Below the pieces are notes generated by a model that searched no databases, was not told the DNA's origin, and was given only the letters and a program-made list of their open reading frames with translations. From Bimastos eiseni (lineage: Eukaryota; Annelida; Clitellata; Crassiclitellata; Lumbricidae), in the NCBI GenBank assembly GCA_959347315.1, contig OY365817.1, positions 1,319,357 through 1,383,356 on the forward strand: DNA of 64,000 nt, given 5' to 3'. How positions within the stretch are numbered: position 1 is the stretch's first letter; each line of letters opens with the position of its first letter. Position numbers and translations under genes: made by a program. Positions 33,701 through 45,469 of the stretch are shown one piece after another.

Positions 33701-34343
33701 GCAGCGAGCAAATACTATACTCACAATTGCTCCGCTCAATCGTATGGTTGCGTATGCACTTCTGAACTTTGAGAGGCGAGCATCTTTAGATGCAGATATA
33801 ATATAGTAATAATAAGGTAATGTAATAACATGCATTTAAGAAAATGTTTGGAGCAGATTATGGTTTCTGCTTTATTTAGGTTTACTTATAGACGGGGCTT
33901 GCTCTCCAGTGCTCTCTGCCAATCACTAAAACATGTCTGTATCCCTGCCTCCTCCTCATATGCTGTCATAAGATCCATCCTTATACATAACATTCCACAG
34001 CACCCCTTTTTCTAGGAGTTACATCCTTTACCATGATAAACAGCAGAGGACCAAGGTAGGACCTCTGATGTATACCCACTCTAATCGCAAATGTTTCTGA
34101 GCTGCCTGTGTTGCTCCTCTCCAAAGTCCTTGCATCTTCATAAATGATATTGCCAATAACACAATTTTTAATTTTTTTGTAAAATATTTTTTTAAATATT
34201 ATTTGCAACGTGTTGTTAGTATTGGTGAATGTAGTTTTGGTTGTCTATATGCTACTATTAAAGTTGTCGAGTTGTGGCTGTTTAACTTGGACTTGTCAAC
34301 ATGTTTAAGCTCTTGTTAATAAGGTGTTCTTTCTTGATACCAG

Positions 34344-34856
34344 GTCCAACAGGATCCCAAGGACCAACAGGATCAGTGGGAGACACAGGAAGCTCTGGAC
34401 CGTCTGGACCATCCGGTGGTACCGGACCAGCCGGGATTCCTGGACCTCGAGGAGATGTGGGTTCACAGGGCCCGTCTGGGCCTGCGGGACCAAATGGACC
34501 GAGTGGTGACATAGGACCCCAGGGTCCAACTGGGCCTGTAGGTGTTAGAGGAGGCACTGGATCTCCAGGAAGTACTGGAGCTTCCGGATCACCTGGCTCT
34601 GTCGGACAATTGGGACCTGCAGGACCCAAAGGACCTACCGGTGATCCTGGAACTCGCGGAAATCAAGGACCGGCCGGAACTCCAGGCACACCGGGAAGTC
34701 AGGGTTCTCCTGGGCAGAGAGGAGATGCAGGGGCTGCAGGAACTCCAGGTAATCCTGGAAGCGTTGGACCCTCAGGAAACCAAGGGCCAAAAGGACCAAC
34801 AGGGCCTAATGGAAATAGTGGAACACCTGGAAGCCCTGGAACACCTGGAGCTTCAG
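34344..34856 (+). CDS. Collagen exon 28 (57 triplets)
   Basis: 513 nt, acceptor gataccag, donor GTTAAA. PRGDVG and QRGDAG; several Lys (PKG). Followed by the shortest intron seen, 158 nt. Confidence 0.92.
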
Positions 34857-34880
34857 GTTAAAAATCAATTTTATTGCAAC

Positions 34881-34936
34881 TATGATGATGATGATGATGA
34901 TGACGACGACGACGACGACGAAGACGACGACGAAAA
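34881..34936. repeat. GAT then GAC trinucleotide repeat filling a 158-nt intron
   Basis: About seven GAT then about nine GAC/GAA triplets in intron 28, the shortest intron of the gene. Confidence 0.95.
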
Positions 34937-35014
34937 GATGTTGTAAAAATACCACGTGCATGATGCTTGAGATCTTTGATGACCGCAATTATGTTAATAT
35001 TTACAATCTGATAG

Positions 35015-35455
35015 GAGCCATTGGCCAGCAGGGAGGCACAGGAGCAACTGGAGACCCAGGTCAGCAAGGACCATCCGGCCCATCAGGTCCTCAAGGATCA
35101 GATGGACAACTGGGAGCATCAGGACAGCCCGGGCAACAAGGTGCCACAGGACAGCCTGGAAATCCGGGTCCCGCAGGCCAACCCGGGGCGCCCGGTCAAA
35201 ATGGACAACCGGGCCAGCGTGGCGACTCCGGGCCCGATGGAAGCCCAGGACCTCTGGGGCCGGCGGGCTTTCCTGGGGCCACTGGTGACAAAGGACAGCC
35301 TGGTTTTCAGGGTCCTACTGGTCCACAGGGTAATCAAGGCTCAAGCGGTCCTCAGGGACCTGCAGGTGCTCAAGGACCACAGGGACAACAGGGACCACAA
35401 GGACAACAGGGCTCTCAAGGGGCACGTGGAGATGACGGAACACCTGGAAACCCAG
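35015..35455 (+). CDS. Collagen exon 29 (49 triplets, Gln-rich)
   Basis: 441 nt, acceptor tctgatag, donor GTAAAA. The C-terminal half is strikingly Gln-rich (PQGQQGPQGQQG); QRGDSG and ARGDDG present. Confidence 0.92.
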
Positions 35456-35752
35456 GTAAAATTTATTACTATTAGTTGTTGGTCATTGTTATGATATTAA
35501 TCATTGTTATTAGTTGTCATTATTGTTGTTGTTGTCATTGTTATTTTGTTGTTGTTGTTATTTGATATATTCCACCTATTTATAGTTAGGCCTACTGTTA
35601 CACAATTACATCGTGTGAGGAGGTAAGAGTGCTTAATACTTGATGGAAGACAGTCTAGGATCATTATGTTGAGCTTGAAATAATTGGCATCTGTCTTATG
35701 AAATCATTTACCTTGTGTTGAATTAGTGAATTCCTGTCTTTTAGGATCAAAT

Positions 35753-35756
<4 letters not shown>

Positions 35757-35834
<78 letters not shown>
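35757..35834. repeat. TA dinucleotide repeat
   Basis: About 39 units with one break. A second TA run of about 20 units lies at 36328-36366 in the same intron. The 35835-36327 sequence between them shows nothing recognised. Confidence 0.96.
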
Positions 35835-35839
<5 letters not shown>

Positions 35840-36323
35840 ATATATTGTTGGATTCAGCTAGTTTATGGTCCCGAGTTCTAGCGAATCAAACATATAACTA
35901 TGCTAAATTTAAAATGTATATTTAAGCACAAGTATTTACAGTTAATAACAAAAGAAAAATCATAATACCGTACAAAACCGAAGGTCACTTTCTCCACAAC
36001 GAAGACAAGTCAACCGAACCAGCATACTCGTGGCTTTAGCAAATACATCACGAACGCTCGACAACAAAAGTGAAGGTTTCACCTGGGTCTCAAGATACCC
36101 ACCACAACACCAACCTTAACACTCAAACCGTAAAACTCAAACGACAGACCTGGCCTCTGCACAACGGTTGCTTTCTCTAAGAAATGGACCAGTCTGCGAC
36201 TACACCTTGTCCTAACCTTCGTATATACCTTCTGACCTTCCTTCAGCCAGAAGTACCTAACCGTACCTATCTGCCTAGACTCCTACTACCATGGAAGCTC
36301 AGTTGTACTATGCGAGTATACAA

Positions 36324-36368
<45 letters not shown>

Positions 36369-36491
36369 GGTCATCTCTCAATGCATAATTAATTGTGACC
36401 CGCCTTTTATGGGTTGTACTTTTTGTTGAATTGATTAACACTGATTGCTTTAAGCATTATTTCATCAGGTTTACTTTACATCTGTCTTTAG

Positions 36492-36842
36492 GTTCATCTG
36501 GCCAACCTGGACTTCCTGGATCAATAGGTCCATCTGGACCTTCTGGAGTCCAGGGAGCTGTTGGGGCTGTCGGTCCAAAGGGTACTACTGGCGACTCAGG
36601 GTCACCAGGTAGCCCGGGTTCCCAGGGATTTCCAGGACCCAGAGGAACAGATGGTACCCCTGGATCACCCGGTAGTCAAGGTCTTAGAGGAGACCCTGGT
36701 GATTCGGGATTGCCTGGAAATCCAGGTTCACCCGGGCCAACAGGACCAGCTGGACCAAGGGGAGACTCTGGAAGCCAAGGACAGGCTGGGCAATCTGGAC
36801 AGCCAGGGACACCAGGAAATGCTGGAACACCAGGAAGAGATG
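36492..36842 (+). CDS. Collagen exon 30 (39 triplets)
   Basis: 351 nt, acceptor tctttag, donor GTCAGT. LRG-DPG at triplets 22-23 aligns with exons 15 and 17, so this looks like a displaced member of the 39-triplet class. Confidence 0.93.
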
Positions 36843-37022
36843 GTCAGTGGATTATTTGGTCAGATAATTGTTTAGTCAAAAGTGGGGTTCTGTCTATCTT
36901 TAAATTTTCCAAAAAACTTCTCATTAACTTCTGGAGGCAGCAGAGCAAGTTTTCTTGGTGCAGAGGTTCTATCCAGGCCTGCCAAAAGAAATTTTGGGCC
37001 CCTAAGGCCCTGTTTCTTGCAT

Positions 37023-37052
37023 TGCCAAGTATAGGATATCCTATACTTGGCA
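37023..37052. repeat. Perfect 30-bp palindrome
   Basis: tgccaagtataggat followed by its exact reverse complement, centred on ggatatcc. Part of a motif (ctgtttcttgcattgcc) that recurs at about 37440-37460. Confidence 0.9.
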
Positions 37053-37539
37053 GATTTATTCTGGGCCTTATAAACTGAAGTGGGTGTGTTCGATAGCAAC
37101 AAATGATACATATGATAATGCTTTAAGTTTAAATTAATTGTTGTTAAATGTCAGTGGTACTGTATTTAAATAGGCATGAATCATAAGCTTTCTGGCTTAT
37201 TACATTAGCTTATTATACTACTTTTCATAATTTGAAATTGCCCCTAAATATCCCTGGACCTTTGGACTTTTGTCCCACCCCTCAGCAGGCCTGGTTCTGT
37301 CAATGCTACCCGTTAATCAAGTGCTAAATGAAAGGGAAGTTCAATTAGATACGTGAGCACTTTCATGGGGTGAAATCACCAATCGGTTAGTGTAGACCCT
37401 GAAACAACAAAAAGAAAGAGGTAATGGTAAAAATTGTTACGCTGTTTCTTGCATTGCCGGGTGTAGGATATATGTAAATGTTACTTATGTTATATCACAT
37501 TTGACTATGTTACAAGATCTGTGTTTTTGCATATAACAG

Positions 37540-37800
37540 GAGTGGCTGGTGCAACTGGGGCCACTGGGTCAACCGGTCAGTCAGGACCCTCTGGGCTGCA
37601 GGGCCCACGGGGTAATCCAGGAGGAACTGGTTTCGTCGGTGCCACAGGTGTTGCTGGAAGCAAAGGAAACATTGGAGACACGGGCCCCACTGGGCCACAG
37701 GGTCAGCCAGGTCAACCAGGACCATCAGGTCAACGAGGTGATGTTGGCCCTGCAGGCAACTCAGGGCCTGTAGGAGATCCGGGGCTTGCTGGACCTCCAG
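37540..37800 (+). CDS. Collagen exon 31 (29 triplets)
   Basis: 261 nt, acceptor atataacag, donor GTGAGT. Starts VAGATGATGSTG; one QRGDVG. Confidence 0.93.
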
Positions 37801-37954
37801 GTGAGTGATTGGTCCAATCTCTGCTTCTTACATTTAGAGAAAACTTTGAAAGTGGCTTGATTGTTGATGTGAATGATAGCAATAAAAATCTAGCCATTCC
37901 ATATGTATGGTGTATTATCCTCCAATTTTAATTAATTAATTAATTTATTCATTA

Positions 37955-38065
37955 TGAAGATTTACATAGCACCCCTTCAAGGTTACTATTCAGGAGCGCT
38001 CCCGATCCCAGTGTGGCTGAATTGAACAGTTTTAAGGCGAGTATAAAAGGAGTTTGAGTGGACTT
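37955..38065 (-). repeat. LINE 3' end, sister of 19905-20020
   Basis: gaagatttacatagcacccc, ggttactattcaggagcgct and cagttttaaggcgagtataa match the 3' part of the 19905-20520 copy closely. Confidence 0.8.
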
Positions 38066-38312
38066 AATAATAAACAAATAAAAAATGTCAACAAATCCTT
38101 TTGCATTGTTTTGGGCGAGCGAGGAATTATATTTATCTGGAATAGAAATAATAATCGTATTAACAATGGCAATATTAGCAGCAGCTGTTTTGTAAATATT
38201 TTACTCTGCATAGATTTTACATTTACCCATTGTTGCTTAATGCTTTTGGATATTGAAATCGAAATAAAGCATAAAGATTTTTAATGAATTTTAAATGATG
38301 ATTATTTTTCAG

Positions 38313-38771
38313 GCCAGGATGGTCAGGCTGGAAGTCGTGGCTTTCAGGGTCAACAGGGTCAGCCAGGTCCACAGGGTGCCTCAGGTTCTGTTGGACCCAG
38401 TGGTCCCCAAGGCTCCAATGGCCAGCCTGGACAGAGAGGTCCCCAAGGTCAGGATGGAGTTCAGGGAAACAGCGGCCCAACAGGACAACCTGGACCGCGG
38501 GGTCAACCGGGCTCCCAAGGAACCCCGGGTGGTAGCGGTCCAGCAGGGCCGGCCGGTACACCTGGCTCTAGAGGAGATGTGGGAACTCCAGGAGATGTTG
38601 GACAACAAGGAGATCAAGGTACTCCAGGAGTTCAAGGGCCTGCAGGACCCAGGGGTGATCCTGGATCTCCTGGCCAGAGTGGATTTCCTGGGCAGTCAGG
38701 GCAACCCGGTCCTCAGGGCCAGACCGGAGACCCAGGTTCTCCTGGTGCAGCAGGACGTGATGGAAGTGCAG
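38313..38771 (+). CDS. Collagen exon 32 (51 triplets)
   Basis: 459 nt, acceptor atttttcag, donor GTAATC. Gln-rich; SRGDVG and PRGDPG. Exons 44 and 47 have the same length. Confidence 0.93.
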
Positions 38772-39078
38772 GTAATCGAGGTTTACAGTCTTTATTACAT
38801 TACGCTAGATACTTTATTACATTACGCTATACACAGTTACTGAAGATAGTTGTTTCGAGTGTTGTATCTAGTACATGTTCTTGTATAGCACCATCTCTGG
38901 TTATTAGCCTTTGAAGAGAGCTGATAACTTCTCTTACTAATTGTTCTACTTGATCTGTAGAATTTGTTCCACTTAACAAGCATTTGAAGCATAAACATAG
39001 GGAGAGATATCAAAGATAACACTGACATTAACATACAAGAATAATATGCTTCAACCAATGTATATGTGGTATAATAAC

Positions 39079-39468
39079 CAATGTTCCTTCTAAGCTGTGC
39101 GCATGTGCGATCGCACGTGGGCCATGTAGCCAGTGCACACGAGATTAATATTTAGTGTGCTCATGTACATTTTTTTATGAATCACGAATTCTTGTTATAT
39201 GAAACTATGTAAATCGAATTTTCTAGCCGGCTGTGTGGTGTACCTTACTCCAGAAACCTTGCTTCCTTTCTGTCAATTTCTGACACGTCCTTTAATTTAT
39301 CTCTAGACCAGAGACTTAACTTAGGTTATCAGCACTTGTCACTATTGGTGTTTATGGTCTTTATTTAACTATAATCGCATTCAGCTCGGACCTGTGCACA
39401 AGAGTGTCAACCATTTATAAAACATAGCACATGCACACACTATCTCAAAAAAATTAGAGGGAACATTG
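39079..39468. mobile_element. hAT-type non-autonomous element with perfect 8-bp TSD
   Basis: 390 bp with ends caatgttccttctaa and ttagagggaacattg (inverted) and flanking ataataac at 39071-39078 and 39469-39476. The CAATGTTCCCTCTAA terminus is typical of a widespread hAT group. A gcgcatgtgcgatcgcac palindromic stretch follows the left end. No coding. Confidence 0.9.
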
Positions 39469-39904
39469 ATAATAACATCATTTGGAATAGCACTAAGCAG
39501 AACAATGAACTTGACAAATAACCAATTTCAAATTCATCGACACCAAATTGCTGGCATCAGGAACTGATGATGATGACGACGATGATGATGATTTGATTTC
39601 ATTGATGTAGTGGTACTTGATAAAATCATAATAGTTGAAATTTTAATAGTAATGATAACGAGAGTAGTATACACGTTAATTAATGCATCATTTGTGGCTG
39701 ATTCTGCAGTGGCTTTTGTATCACTGTGTGTGCACTCTGTAGACTGTTGTTGTTAATTGAGGATTACTTAATTAATTAATTGATACTTCAGTTACGGTTA
39801 TTTTACATACCAAGTAATTACTTGAAATTTTTAAATCATAATTATTTTCTTTTGAGCAGATAAGCCTACATGTGTATCTTAGTTGGTGGATCATTGTTTA
39901 TTTG

Positions 39905-39975
39905 CCCAAGCAGAGATGCCCGTTGAGAGCGCTGCTGATTTGAGTAGAGCTATATAAATGCTTGATTACATTTCA
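39905..39975 (+). repeat. LINE tail
   Basis: cgttgagagcgctgctgatt and agagctatataaatgcttga; sister of 16905-16965. Intron 32 otherwise has gat repeats near 39568-39592 and ATTA repeats near 39768. Confidence 0.7.
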
Positions 39976-40000
39976 TGACATTGTGTATATTTTGTTTTAG

Positions 40001-41029
40001 GTAACATTGGACCTCAGGGTCAGAATGGACAAAGAGGTGATGTGGGTCTGCCTGGACCAAGCGGACCTCGAGGAGGACCAGGGCCAAGAGGCAATGCTGG
40101 GGCTCCTGGACAATCAGGATCAGCTGGAGCCACTGGATTGTCTGGCCCATCTGGGCAACCAGGACCAGCTGGTCCTGTTGGGAACTCTGGATCTCAAGGA
40201 GTGTCTGGTCCCCGTGGTGATCCAGGACCTCAAGGACAGAAAGGACCATCAGGACCTCCAGGCCGGTCCTTGGCGGGTGCTCCTGGAGACACAGGTGACA
40301 CAGGGCCACAGGGACCTCCAGGCAATGCAGGTCCTGCTGGACCTTCTGGACCTCTGGGTGATGTTGGGCCTATAGGGGCCCCTGGGTCACGTGGACCTAT
40401 AGGAAACCTGGGAGCTACCGGTGGAACTGGTCTGCCTGGGCCACAGGGGCCTCGAGGAGACTCTGGTCCCCAAGGTCCTGCAGGTTCGCCTGGCACACCG
40501 GGTCAGCCGGGACTTACTGGCGATGTTGGTTCACAAGGTCCAAGTGGTCAAAATGGGCAGCCAGGTGATAGGGGTGATCCAGGAACTCCTGGTACACCTG
40601 GAACACCTGGACCAAGAGGAGACAATGGGCCCCAGGGATTTCAGGGGCCACCTGGACCTGTCGGAAATCCAGGCGATGTTGGTCCGCCCGGATTCCAAGG
40701 CTCTCAGGGACCCTCAGGTCAGCCAGGTGCAACTGGATCGCCTGGAGACCAGGGACCTTCTGGTAACCCTGGACAACCAGGGTCACCAGGTCCACAAGGG
40801 CCAACTGGAGCTCAAGGCTCATCTGGACCAGCGGGAGATGCAGTTCCTGGGCCACCAGGGCTCGCAGGCCAACCTGGACCTGCTGGAACACCAGGTACTC
40901 CAGGAGGAAGGGGAGATATTGGACTCCCAGGTCCAGTTGGGCCATCAGGACCATCAGGGCCAAGAGGTGACATTGGATCCCCAGGGGCTCCAGGTTCGCA
41001 AGGAGATACTGGTTCTTCTGGAACACCAG
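40001..41029 (+). CDS. Collagen exon 33 (1,029 nt, two interruptions)
   Basis: 343 codons, acceptor ttgttttag, donor GTATGG. The repeat has two insertions of two residues: GRSLAG at 40261-40278 and GDAVPG at about 40834-40852, giving 113 triplets plus 4 residues. Six RGD. Each insertion shifts the Gly register, so flexible or protease-sensitive points are likely. Confidence 0.93.
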
Positions 41030-41776
41030 GTATGGAACCAGAAAAGATGATCACAATCATTCAATCAAAATCAACAATCACATAAACACTTAAGAAATAT
41101 TAAATTTTATGTTTTTTTCATTTTCAACCAGATAGATAAGCAGATTGCAGCAATCTACTGTTTTGTTTAAGTAAGACAAGTGTTTTTTTTAAGTTTTCAT
41201 TATTTATCAGTTGCAGTTTGCTAGTTGTATGTTTTCACCACCATCAATTGTTTTTCTCTTGTGTTGGTGCCTTTATAACAAAATAATTGCAAATTGACCT
41301 GCATGAAATTAGTAAGTAATAAAAAATAAATATCAACCTCTTGACTTGTTGGCCAATTTTTTAGCTACACAGAATGAAACTTTGAGAGTTATTAATTACA
41401 GATCTTAAGACCATACATTCAGTCATATGAGTCAAAACTCGCTACGTATGTATCTATATATTATTTCAAATTATGTCTGACTATCTCAAATTGCTTTAAA
41501 CTCCTTCAAATCTTTTATTTGTATGTTCTCTCTCTAACTTAACTCGCTGAGTCTGCACTTTTGACAGAATTTGGAATTTATTTCTCTATTACGGCACACA
41601 TATACTGTTTCCTCTATAGATAAGTTCAATTAGGTGGTTTTGGTCTCTTGTTTACTTGTGCAAATGTTGTCCCAGATGTAGTGGGTCTTTATTTCAATTT
41701 TTTGCCTTGCCTTTGGGTATTACCATTTATACAGTACAACACAATACTGGCTAAAGTCCCAATTTCTTTGTTTTAG
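41030..41776 (+). other. Intron 33, nothing recognised
   Basis: A/T-rich, no repeat or coding similarity seen. Confidence 0.5.
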
Positions 41777-42091
41777 GTAGCACAGGTCAGCCAGGCTTTC
41801 CAGGTTCCCAAGGGCTTCCTGGAGCCAATGGTGTTCAAGGTCAGCCTGGGCCCAAAGGCTCTGCAGGGCAGAGGGGTAACTCTGGACCCCCAGGTCAGCC
41901 AGGTCAGAGAGGTGCAGCTGGACAAGCTGGAGATGCAGGGACTCCGGGAGTTAATGGATCGCCTGGACCGCGTGGTGATGCTGGTGATCCGGGGATTGCA
42001 GGAGCATCGGGATCATCAGGACAGCCTGGGTTTGCAGGTCAAGCAGGACAGCCAGGACCTCGAGGACAACCGGGTCCTGCAGGACAGCAAG
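41777..42091 (+). CDS. Collagen exon 34 (35 triplets)
   Basis: 315 nt, acceptor tgttttag, donor GTAAAG. Gln/Ala-rich, one PRGDAG. Confidence 0.93.
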
Positions 42092-42344
42092 GTAAAGCCT
42101 TCTCTGCTTTCAGATTAGCATTATTTTTCAAGACTGTAAATAATAAGTTTTTTGTAATAGGAAATAATTCCTCTGGTTTTAAAGTGATTTGAAATGGTAT
42201 GTATTGTAATTCTGGTTTCGTTTATTCATTAATGGTGTTTTGATTTGCGAAATGAATTTGGAAGACTAGAAGGAAATTAAGTCTGACTTATTTGTCACTA
42301 ATTGAGATAAGGCCAATCAACCAATAACTCAATCAATGAAACTT

Positions 42345-42450
42345 AATAGAGTGCCCCTTCAAGATATCTACTCAGAGACGCACAAAGTCAGACTACAGCT
42401 CAAATGTGCAGTTTTCAGTCACAAGTAGATTGCAGATGAGGAGTTTTGGG
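42345..42450 (-). repeat. Reversed LINE tail
   Basis: gtgccccttcaagatatcta followed by ctcagagacgcac. The rest of intron 34 has nothing recognised. Confidence 0.5.
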
Positions 42451-42636
42451 CAGAAAGTGAAGCTCTTGGGGTAGCCCATTCCCCAAGAACTTCACCTTCA
42501 AGATCTGAGAAGTGTTGGGGTAAGGGGTCGGTCAAGAGCTATTAAGCAAATGAAACTTCTACCGCGCCCGATTATAATGGACAATACATCATTGAAACTC
42601 CTGCTCTTGTGTTTAGTGATTCTTTTGTGTTAATAG

Positions 42637-43068
42637 GTGACACAGGATCTCAAGGACCAAATGGCCAAAGGGGAGACATTGGCAGCCCAGGATCTCCTGG
42701 TCTTCCTGGTTCAGCAGGATCTCCAGGGGACACAGGATCCTCTGGACCTCAAGGGCCACAGGGAGTTCAAGGTACCTCTGGTTCTCCAGGTGCAAGGGGT
42801 GCAGCAGGTCCACAAGGGGCTACTGGCCCATCCGGGCCCATCGGAGCCCCTGGAACCAACGGCGACCCAGGCCAGCTAGGTGACCCGGGCCAAGCCGGTG
42901 ATCCAGGTTCCAGAGGTCCTGTTGGACCGGCTGGATCTCCGGGTGTTCGAGGAAGCGATGGACAACCAGGCCCTGCTGGACCAGCTGGCCAACGAGGGGA
43001 CAGTGGCAACCAAGGAGTCTCTGGTGCACAAGGTGCAAGTGGTACACCTGGGCAGCCGGGAAATCCTG
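42637..43068 (+). CDS. Collagen exon 35 (48 triplets)
   Basis: 432 nt, acceptor gttaatag, donor GTAGGC. QRGDIG and QRGDSG; a run of NGDPGQLGDPG in the middle. Confidence 0.93.
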
Positions 43069-43182
43069 GTAGGCATCTCATCTGACCATATTAATTATAT
43101 TTAGGGTAATTTCATAGATATTTCAGACCCCAAAGTCCTTTCACTAGGCGGTGGCGTTGGTCAAATTAGATGTATAACATTA

Positions 43183-43310
43183 TGGGCTCCCTGCGTGGCT
43201 CCCCACGCGTGGCTCCCCACGCGACTCCTTTAATAACTGACTAGCCTTACTTACTAGCCGACTCCTTTAATAACTTGTCATCATTCGCTTATACTGTGCT
43301 TGTAATCATA
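43183..43310. repeat. GC-rich short repeats (GGCTCCCCACGCG)
   Basis: Two to three copies of ggctccccacgcg in a generally A/T-rich intron, then gactcctttaataac twice. The part around ataacttgtcatca resembles 9495-9510. Confidence 0.7.
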
Positions 43311-43527
43311 CTGTGGTTTGTCGGTTTTCAATGAAACGAAGATATATTATTATATTATATTTTCTACGTAGTATGCAACTGAACAGAAATGTAAAGTGAA
43401 CTTTTCTGTTACAGAAAATGCACCATTTCAGTTATCATGATTAGTATTATTATTAGTATTTTAATTCGTATTATTATTAATATTATTATTATTTCTCAAG
43501 GCATAATCTTAATGTGCTTTGTTCCAG

Positions 43528-43860
43528 GTGTGGGCGGACAGCAGGGTTCCACTGGTGGAACTGGAGCCACAGGACTTTCTGGAGGTATTGGTGCAACTGG
43601 TGGAACTGGAGCCTCGGGCGCTCCTGGAAATCCGGGGGCTCAGGGATTCCCTGGGAACCCCGGAGACGTGGGACCCAGCGGCCAACCTGGAGCGTCGGGC
43701 AGCCCAGGACCATCGGGTGCGCGTGGGGATACCGGTGGACCAGGACCATCTGGTCAGGCAGGGCCGGCTGGACCAACTGGTCCAAGTGGACCACGTGGTG
43801 ATCCAGGTACCGCTGGTGCCACAGGCATCCCAGGAGATGCAGGAACTCCAGGAAACCCAG
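43528..43860 (+). CDS. Collagen exon 36 (37 triplets)
   Basis: 333 nt, acceptor gttccag, donor GTATAT. Gly- and Thr-rich start (GTGATG, GIGATG), then ARGDTG and PRGDPG. Confidence 0.93.
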
Positions 43861-43997
43861 GTATATTTGTAATTTATCCTTGTGATCTTGTTATTCATTT
43901 TCCAGGCTGATACTTGTATTCGTATCTTACATTTAAAAATCTTTATGACTTTAATATGATTATTTATCTTGCAAGCAATGCACCATTAATTAATTAA

Positions 43998-44200
43998 TTA
44001 ATTAAGTTTAACATTTATATAGCACCCCCTCATGAAGTCTACTCTTAGGTGCCCAGCACAGCCACGGTGATAAGCTTCAGTCTTTAGTATCTTGTAAAAC
44101 AAAGGCACATTACTTCTTGGTGACAATGGCGTCTCTAAGTAGAATGTGTCCCACGTGGAAAGGCCAACAATTGAGAAGGCACAGCACTGCTTCATAGTTT
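43998..44200 (-). repeat. CR1/L2-like LINE 3' end
   Basis: Reversed tail tatatagcaccccctcatga; minus-strand coding remnant AFSIVGLSTWDTF. A tRNA-like head (gattggctagagcacttg) follows at about 44278-44296. Confidence 0.7.
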
Positions 44201-44878
44201 AGTGGTTTGAATGTTTTACTGTTGACGCAGAGACTGGGGTTGAAATCACTATCAGGACAGAAAGACGACGCAGTGACTGATTGGCTAGAGCACTTGTGTT
44301 ACGAATGCTACAGTATAGAATCTCCTCTGAGACAATTCCTCTGTTGGGTCCTTGAGAGAGAAAGCCCTTCTCTCAAAGTTGCTATCATTTAATGTTGGCC
44401 TAGCATCAGTCAATGTGCAGAGCAACTGGGTCATTATGTAACAGTGCTTAATTTAATGAATATTAATTGCACCAATTATTGAACTTGGCTATAAAATGAG
44501 TGCACTAACTGTACACTGTTGGGCAGATGGTTGGGTGATTTGAGAGGGTGGACAGTCACCCACACACAAATGTTTTGTCTCTTAAAGGTCTGCTTTGCCT
44601 GTTTATCTTACAACTAATTATCATCATTCTTCATTGTGTTCCTCATTTCTTATTGATACTCTTACAACTTCTCCAATTAATAAATAATATGTAAGGCTCA
44701 TAATAAGCATTGTATCTCAGAATAACAGTCATGGTGCTTATCTAATGCTTAGTGAGTTATTCAATAGATTACAGCACTTTGGATAATAATAGTTTGTGTC
44801 ATTTAGAATATTTATTTTTTAAAAATTATTTTTAGTGTTATTTTCTATAATTAATTTTTTAGTATTTTATCATTATTA

Positions 44879-45302
44879 GGGACTGACCGGGTAGACAATT
44901 TCCACCGGGTACCGAATCCGAGTATTTAAATGTACTATTTGCCGGATCTGGGTATGAACCGAGTAGTGGTGGGTCAATCGTTGTCATGTATGGCAAAGCA
45001 TAAAATTAAGAATTTTCTTATTATGAAGTTTAATTAAATAATGTTGTACCTATGATAAATCACTAATAATAATATGAATTAAATTTTAACCTGTAGGTAC
45101 ATAAATCATGAACTGTTTGATTATGTACTAAATAACATCGACAAAATTATTTATAAAATTACGAATTTTTTAATTATAGTTTCAATTTTTTAAACATTTT
45201 GTGTGTGTACTATTTGCCGAGGCAAACACTTCCAAATAGTTTTTAAAAAATGGGATATTCAGCTAAGGCGAATGTTTGAGGCGATTTCCGGGTTGGTCCG
45301 TA
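44879..45302. mobile_element. Probable hAT-like non-autonomous element
   Basis: Imperfect inverted ends (gggactgaccggg and ccgggttggtccg, about 10 of 14 matching) are flanked by atcattatta on both sides (44869-44878, 45303-45312). The flank is A/T-rich, so the duplication is less decisive. The interior has gggtaccg-type motifs like the 29182 element. Confidence 0.6.
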
Positions 45303-45469
45303 ATCATTATTAATTATATTAAGTTTACAGTTAGGTTTGTTCTGGCAGCCAATCATTATCCCGTGTAACATTCTTGTTTTCTTTAATTTTCCATTAATTC
45401 TTCAGTGATTGTTTGTTAGCTCTGCAATTGAACGTGAAATAACTCTGGCATTGCTGTGCTATTTCACAG

